From JASFRI01 sp050115015 (lineage in GTDB: Bacteria; Acidobacteriota; Polarisedimenticolia; CBDVAL01): a stretch of 6,943 nucleotides of DNA. The notes under the pieces are model-generated. The model saw only the letters and a program-made list of their open reading frames with translations, did no database searches and had not been told where the DNA came from. The stretch is taken from assembly GCA_050115015.1 (NCBI GenBank), contig JASFRI010000218.1, positions 1 to 6,943 of the forward strand, in the 5' to 3' direction. The first letter of the stretch is position 1. Each line of letters opens with the position of its first letter. A program made the position numbers and the translations under genes. Positions 4,998 to 6,943 of the stretch are shown one piece after another.

Positions 4998-6623
4998 ATG
5001 AAGAGCACGGACTTCATCCAGCGTACCCAGGAGGGCTTCGCGGCGGATCCCTGGCGCGAGGGGACGCGTTTCCGGCCGGGGAAGTTCGCGGCCTCCACCC
5101 AGGGAATGGTCGCCACGGCCCATCACCGCGCCACGGACGCCGGCGTGGATATGTTGCGCCGTGGCGGGAACGCCGTGGATGCCGCGGTGGCCGCCGCCTT
5201 CGCGCTGGGGGTGTGCGAGCCGGCCGCCTCCGGCCTCGGCGGCCAGACGATGATGATGGTGCATCTCGCCGCGGAGGGCCGGACCCTCGCCCTCGACGGC
5301 TCCAGCCGCGCGCCGAACCGTGCCTTCCCCGGCCGGGTGAAGCGGGCGGAGCGCCTGCGGGGCTATCGCGCCACGACGGTTCCCAGCACGCCGGCGACGC
5401 TGGCCTACGCCATCGAGCACTACGGACGCCTGGACCTCGCCACGATCCTGAAGCCCGCGATCCGTCTCGCCGAAAAGGGCTTCGAGGTCACCCCGCTGCT
5501 CCATGCGCTGATGGTGCGGGAGCGCCGCCACCTGCGGAGCGGCGGCGCAGGTGCCTTTTTCCTGCGGGATGGACGGCGGGCGTACCCGGCCGGGGGCGTC
5601 CTGCGCCAGCCGGTGCTCGGCGGGACCCTGCGCCGGATCGCCCGCCTGGGGGTCAAGACCTTCTACCGCGGCAAGGTGGCCCGGCAGATCCACGAGGACA
5701 TGATCCGCGGCGGCGGCCTCATCCGGCGCGATGATCTCGCCCAGGTGCCGTGGCCCATCGAGCGGCGTCCGCTGGTGGGCCGCTTCGACCGGCACCGGGT
5801 GCTCACCTTCCCGCCTCCAGGAGCCGGCCGGACGCTCGTCGAGATGATGAACATCGTGGCGCGGTTCGCCCCGGACCGCTGGCGCCTCGGGACGCCGGAG
5901 ACCTCGGTGCTGCTCGCCGCCCTCATCCAGAAGGCGTTCCAGGATCGCCGGGACCTGCCCTATCACCCGGACCTCTACCGCCAGGCGGGACAGCGGGTCA
6001 TGCTCAGCGAGGAGCACGCCCGCCGCGCCGCCCGGGAACTCCGTCGCCGGCTCCGCAGGGGAGGCGACACCACCCACCTCTCCGTCATGGACCGCGAGGG
6101 GAACGCGGTGGCCCTCACCCAGTCCATCGAGCGGGTCTTCGGAGCGTTCCGGGTCACCCCCGAGCTCGGCTTCCTCTACAACAACTACATGAGCGCCTTC
6201 GAGTACGAGGACATCGGGCATCCCTACCACCTGCGCCCCAACGCCGTCCCCTGGGCCAGCGTCGCGCCGACGCTGATCTTCCGCGGCCGGCGCCCCTGGC
6301 TGGCCATCGGCTCCCCGGGCAGCGACCGGATCACCCCGGCGATCCTGCAGGTGCTGCTGCGGCTGCAGCGTGGCGAGAACCTCTTCGAGGCAGTGGACGC
6401 CCCCCGCCTGCACTGCACCATGGACGGCGTGGTCCATCTCGAGGCGGCGCGGATGCGGGACGACATCCCCCCTGCGCTGGAGGCGGCGGGGTTCGAGGTG
6501 AACAACCGGGACCCCTACTCCTTCTATCTTGGCTGCGTACAGGTCGTGGAGCGCTCCGAGCGCGGCTTCCTGGGGGTCGCCGATCCCCGCCGGGACGGCT
6601 CCGCCGCGGGGCCGGCGGCATGA
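4998..6623 (+). CDS. Gamma-glutamyltransferase-like Ntn hydrolase with altered substrate pocket
   Basis: The gene encodes a 541-residue member of the gamma-glutamyltranspeptidase (T3) family, made as a precursor that cleaves itself before a Thr, which then becomes the N-terminal nucleophile. Family landmarks are GGNAVDAAVAAAFALG (56-71), SGLGGQTMMMV (78-88), PAIRLAEKGFEV (153-164), the processing site GGD/TTHLSVMDREGNAV (Thr358 nucleophile), ASVAPT (420-425) and GSPGSDRI (438-445). Residues that bind gamma-glutamate in E. coli GGT are mostly replaced, so the true substrate is probably another amide. There is no signal peptide, unlike the exported GGTs. An Arg-rich stretch (341-354) precedes the cleavage site. 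An in-frame ATG exists at 4932, but ATG 4998 has AGAGGG 5 bases upstream and fits the family N-terminus, while the extra 22 residues would run through the promoter region. It is translationally coupled to the downstream amidohydrolase by an ATGA overlap. Confidence 0.88.
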   Translation: MKSTDFIQRTQEGFAADPWREGTRFRPGKFAASTQGMVATAHHRATDAGVDMLRRGGNAVDAAVAAAFALGVCEPAASGLGGQTMMMVHLAAEGRTLALDGSSRAPNRAFPGRVKRAERLRGYRATTVPSTPATLAYAIEHYGRLDLATILKPAIRLAEKGFEVTPLLHALMVRERRHLRSGGAGAFFLRDGRRAYPAGGVLRQPVLGGTLRRIARLGVKTFYRGKVARQIHEDMIRGGGLIRRDDLAQVPWPIERRPLVGRFDRHRVLTFPPPGAGRTLVEMMNIVARFAPDRWRLGTPETSVLLAALIQKAFQDRRDLPYHPDLYRQAGQRVMLSEEHARRAARELRRRLRRGGDTTHLSVMDREGNAVALTQSIERVFGAFRVTPELGFLYNNYMSAFEYEDIGHPYHLRPNAVPWASVAPTLIFRGRRPWLAIGSPGSDRITPAILQVLLRLQRGENLFEAVDAPRLHCTMDGVVHLEAARMRDDIPPALEAAGFEVNNRDPYSFYLGCVQVVERSERGFLGVADPRRDGSAAGPAA

Positions 6624-6943
6624 AGCTGCCGCTCCTGCTGTCGGTCCCTCATGCCGGCCTGAAGGTGCCGCCGGAGGCGGCACCCTACTGCGTCCTCGAA
6701 CCGGACGCGATCGTCGCCGACGGCGACGAGTTCGCCCGGCCGATCTACGCCCTCGAGGACGAGGTCGAGGCGTTCGTCACCACGGAGATCGCCCGCGCCA
6801 TCGTGGACCTGAACCGCCCCGAGGACGACCGGCGTCCCGACGGCGTCGTCAAGACCCACACCTGCTGGAACGTACCGGTCTACCGGCCGTTCCCGCCGGA
6901 CGACGTGATCGAGACGCTGCTCGAGTGCTACTACCGGCCCTAC
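6620..6943 (+). CDS. N-formylglutamate amidohydrolase family protein, C-terminal part beyond the window
   Basis: The first 108 codons of a gene in the N-formylglutamate amidohydrolase (FGase) family, metal-dependent enzymes related to M14-type carboxypeptidases that hydrolyse N-acyl amino acids such as N-formylglutamate. Visible motifs are LLLSVPHAG (5-13, with the probable metal ligand His11), DGDEF (34-38), ARAIVDLNRPEDD (58-70) and GVVKTHTCWNVPVY (75-88). Family members are usually about 250-290 residues, so more than half is missing. The ATG overlaps the TGA stop of the GGT-like gene (ATGA), and no clear Shine-Dalgarno sequence precedes it, so it probably relies on translational coupling. 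No histidine-degradation (hut) gene is in view, and the partners here are an ATP-grasp ligase and an Ntn hydrolase. The hutG role is therefore not supported and the real substrate is open. Confidence 0.87.
   Translation, partial: MKLPLLLSVPHAGLKVPPEAAPYCVLEPDAIVADGDEFARPIYALEDEVEAFVTTEIARAIVDLNRPEDDRRPDGVVKTHTCWNVPVYRPFPPDDVIETLLECYYRPY

Noticed and set aside
3160..5001. 613-codon plus-strand open frame opposite the ATP-grasp fusion
   Set aside because: It is low-complexity (Val/Glu/Arg/Gly/His-rich), has no domain, and lies antisense to a gene with clear conserved motifs. Long antisense frames are expected at this GC content.
4914..6683. 589-codon minus-strand open frame opposite the GGT-like gene
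   Set aside because: Composition-biased translation with no motif. The plus strand carries unmistakable GGT-family motifs and codon bias.
6620..6943. Assignment of the last gene as hutG of histidine degradation
   Set aside because: Only family-level motifs are visible, no hut genes are adjacent, and the gene is coupled to a GGT-like hydrolase instead.

Overview
The window is a GC-rich bacterial chromosomal segment. Its coding regions are tightly packed, with strong G/C preference at third codon positions and Shine-Dalgarno sequences in front of most genes. CorA, MATE and ATP-grasp genes with sigma70-like promoter hexamers fit a high-GC free-living bacterium. The sequence alone does not fix the phylum. 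I see no mobile elements, CRISPR arrays, tRNA or rRNA.

Left part, all on the minus strand, read from right to left: a 714-residue fusion of a D-Ala-D-Ala-ligase-like ATP-grasp domain and an M20-peptidase-like domain (4917-2773); a CorA-type Mg2+/Co2+ channel (2676-1576) with its own probable promoter; a compact unit with promoter, 40-codon ORF and intrinsic terminator (1558-1314); and a MATE multidrug/Na+ antiporter that starts at 1268 and runs off the left edge. Right part, on the plus strand, divergent from the ATP-grasp gene across an 80-base gap: a gamma-glutamyltransferase-like Ntn hydrolase (4998-6623), overlapped by four bases by an N-formylglutamate-amidohydrolase-family gene that runs off the right edge.

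Two things stand out. First, the leader in front of the MATE gene looks like a ribosome-controlled transcription attenuator. Ten bases directly after the stop codon of the 40-codon ORF are perfectly complementary to the 5' arm of the terminator, so terminator and antiterminator are mutually exclusive. No other promoter for the pump is visible.

Second, the divergent locus combines one amide-forming enzyme with two amide-cleaving ones, and two of the three differ from their textbook families at key residues. The M20-like half of the ligase fusion has lost most metal ligands. The GGT-like enzyme keeps its autoprocessing threonine but has lost nearly all residues that hold the gamma-glutamyl group in E. 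coli GGT, and it has no signal peptide. Together they suggest an unassigned cytoplasmic pathway that makes and breaks a peptide or amino-acid amide. That pathway is inference; the domain identities and residue changes are read from the sequence.
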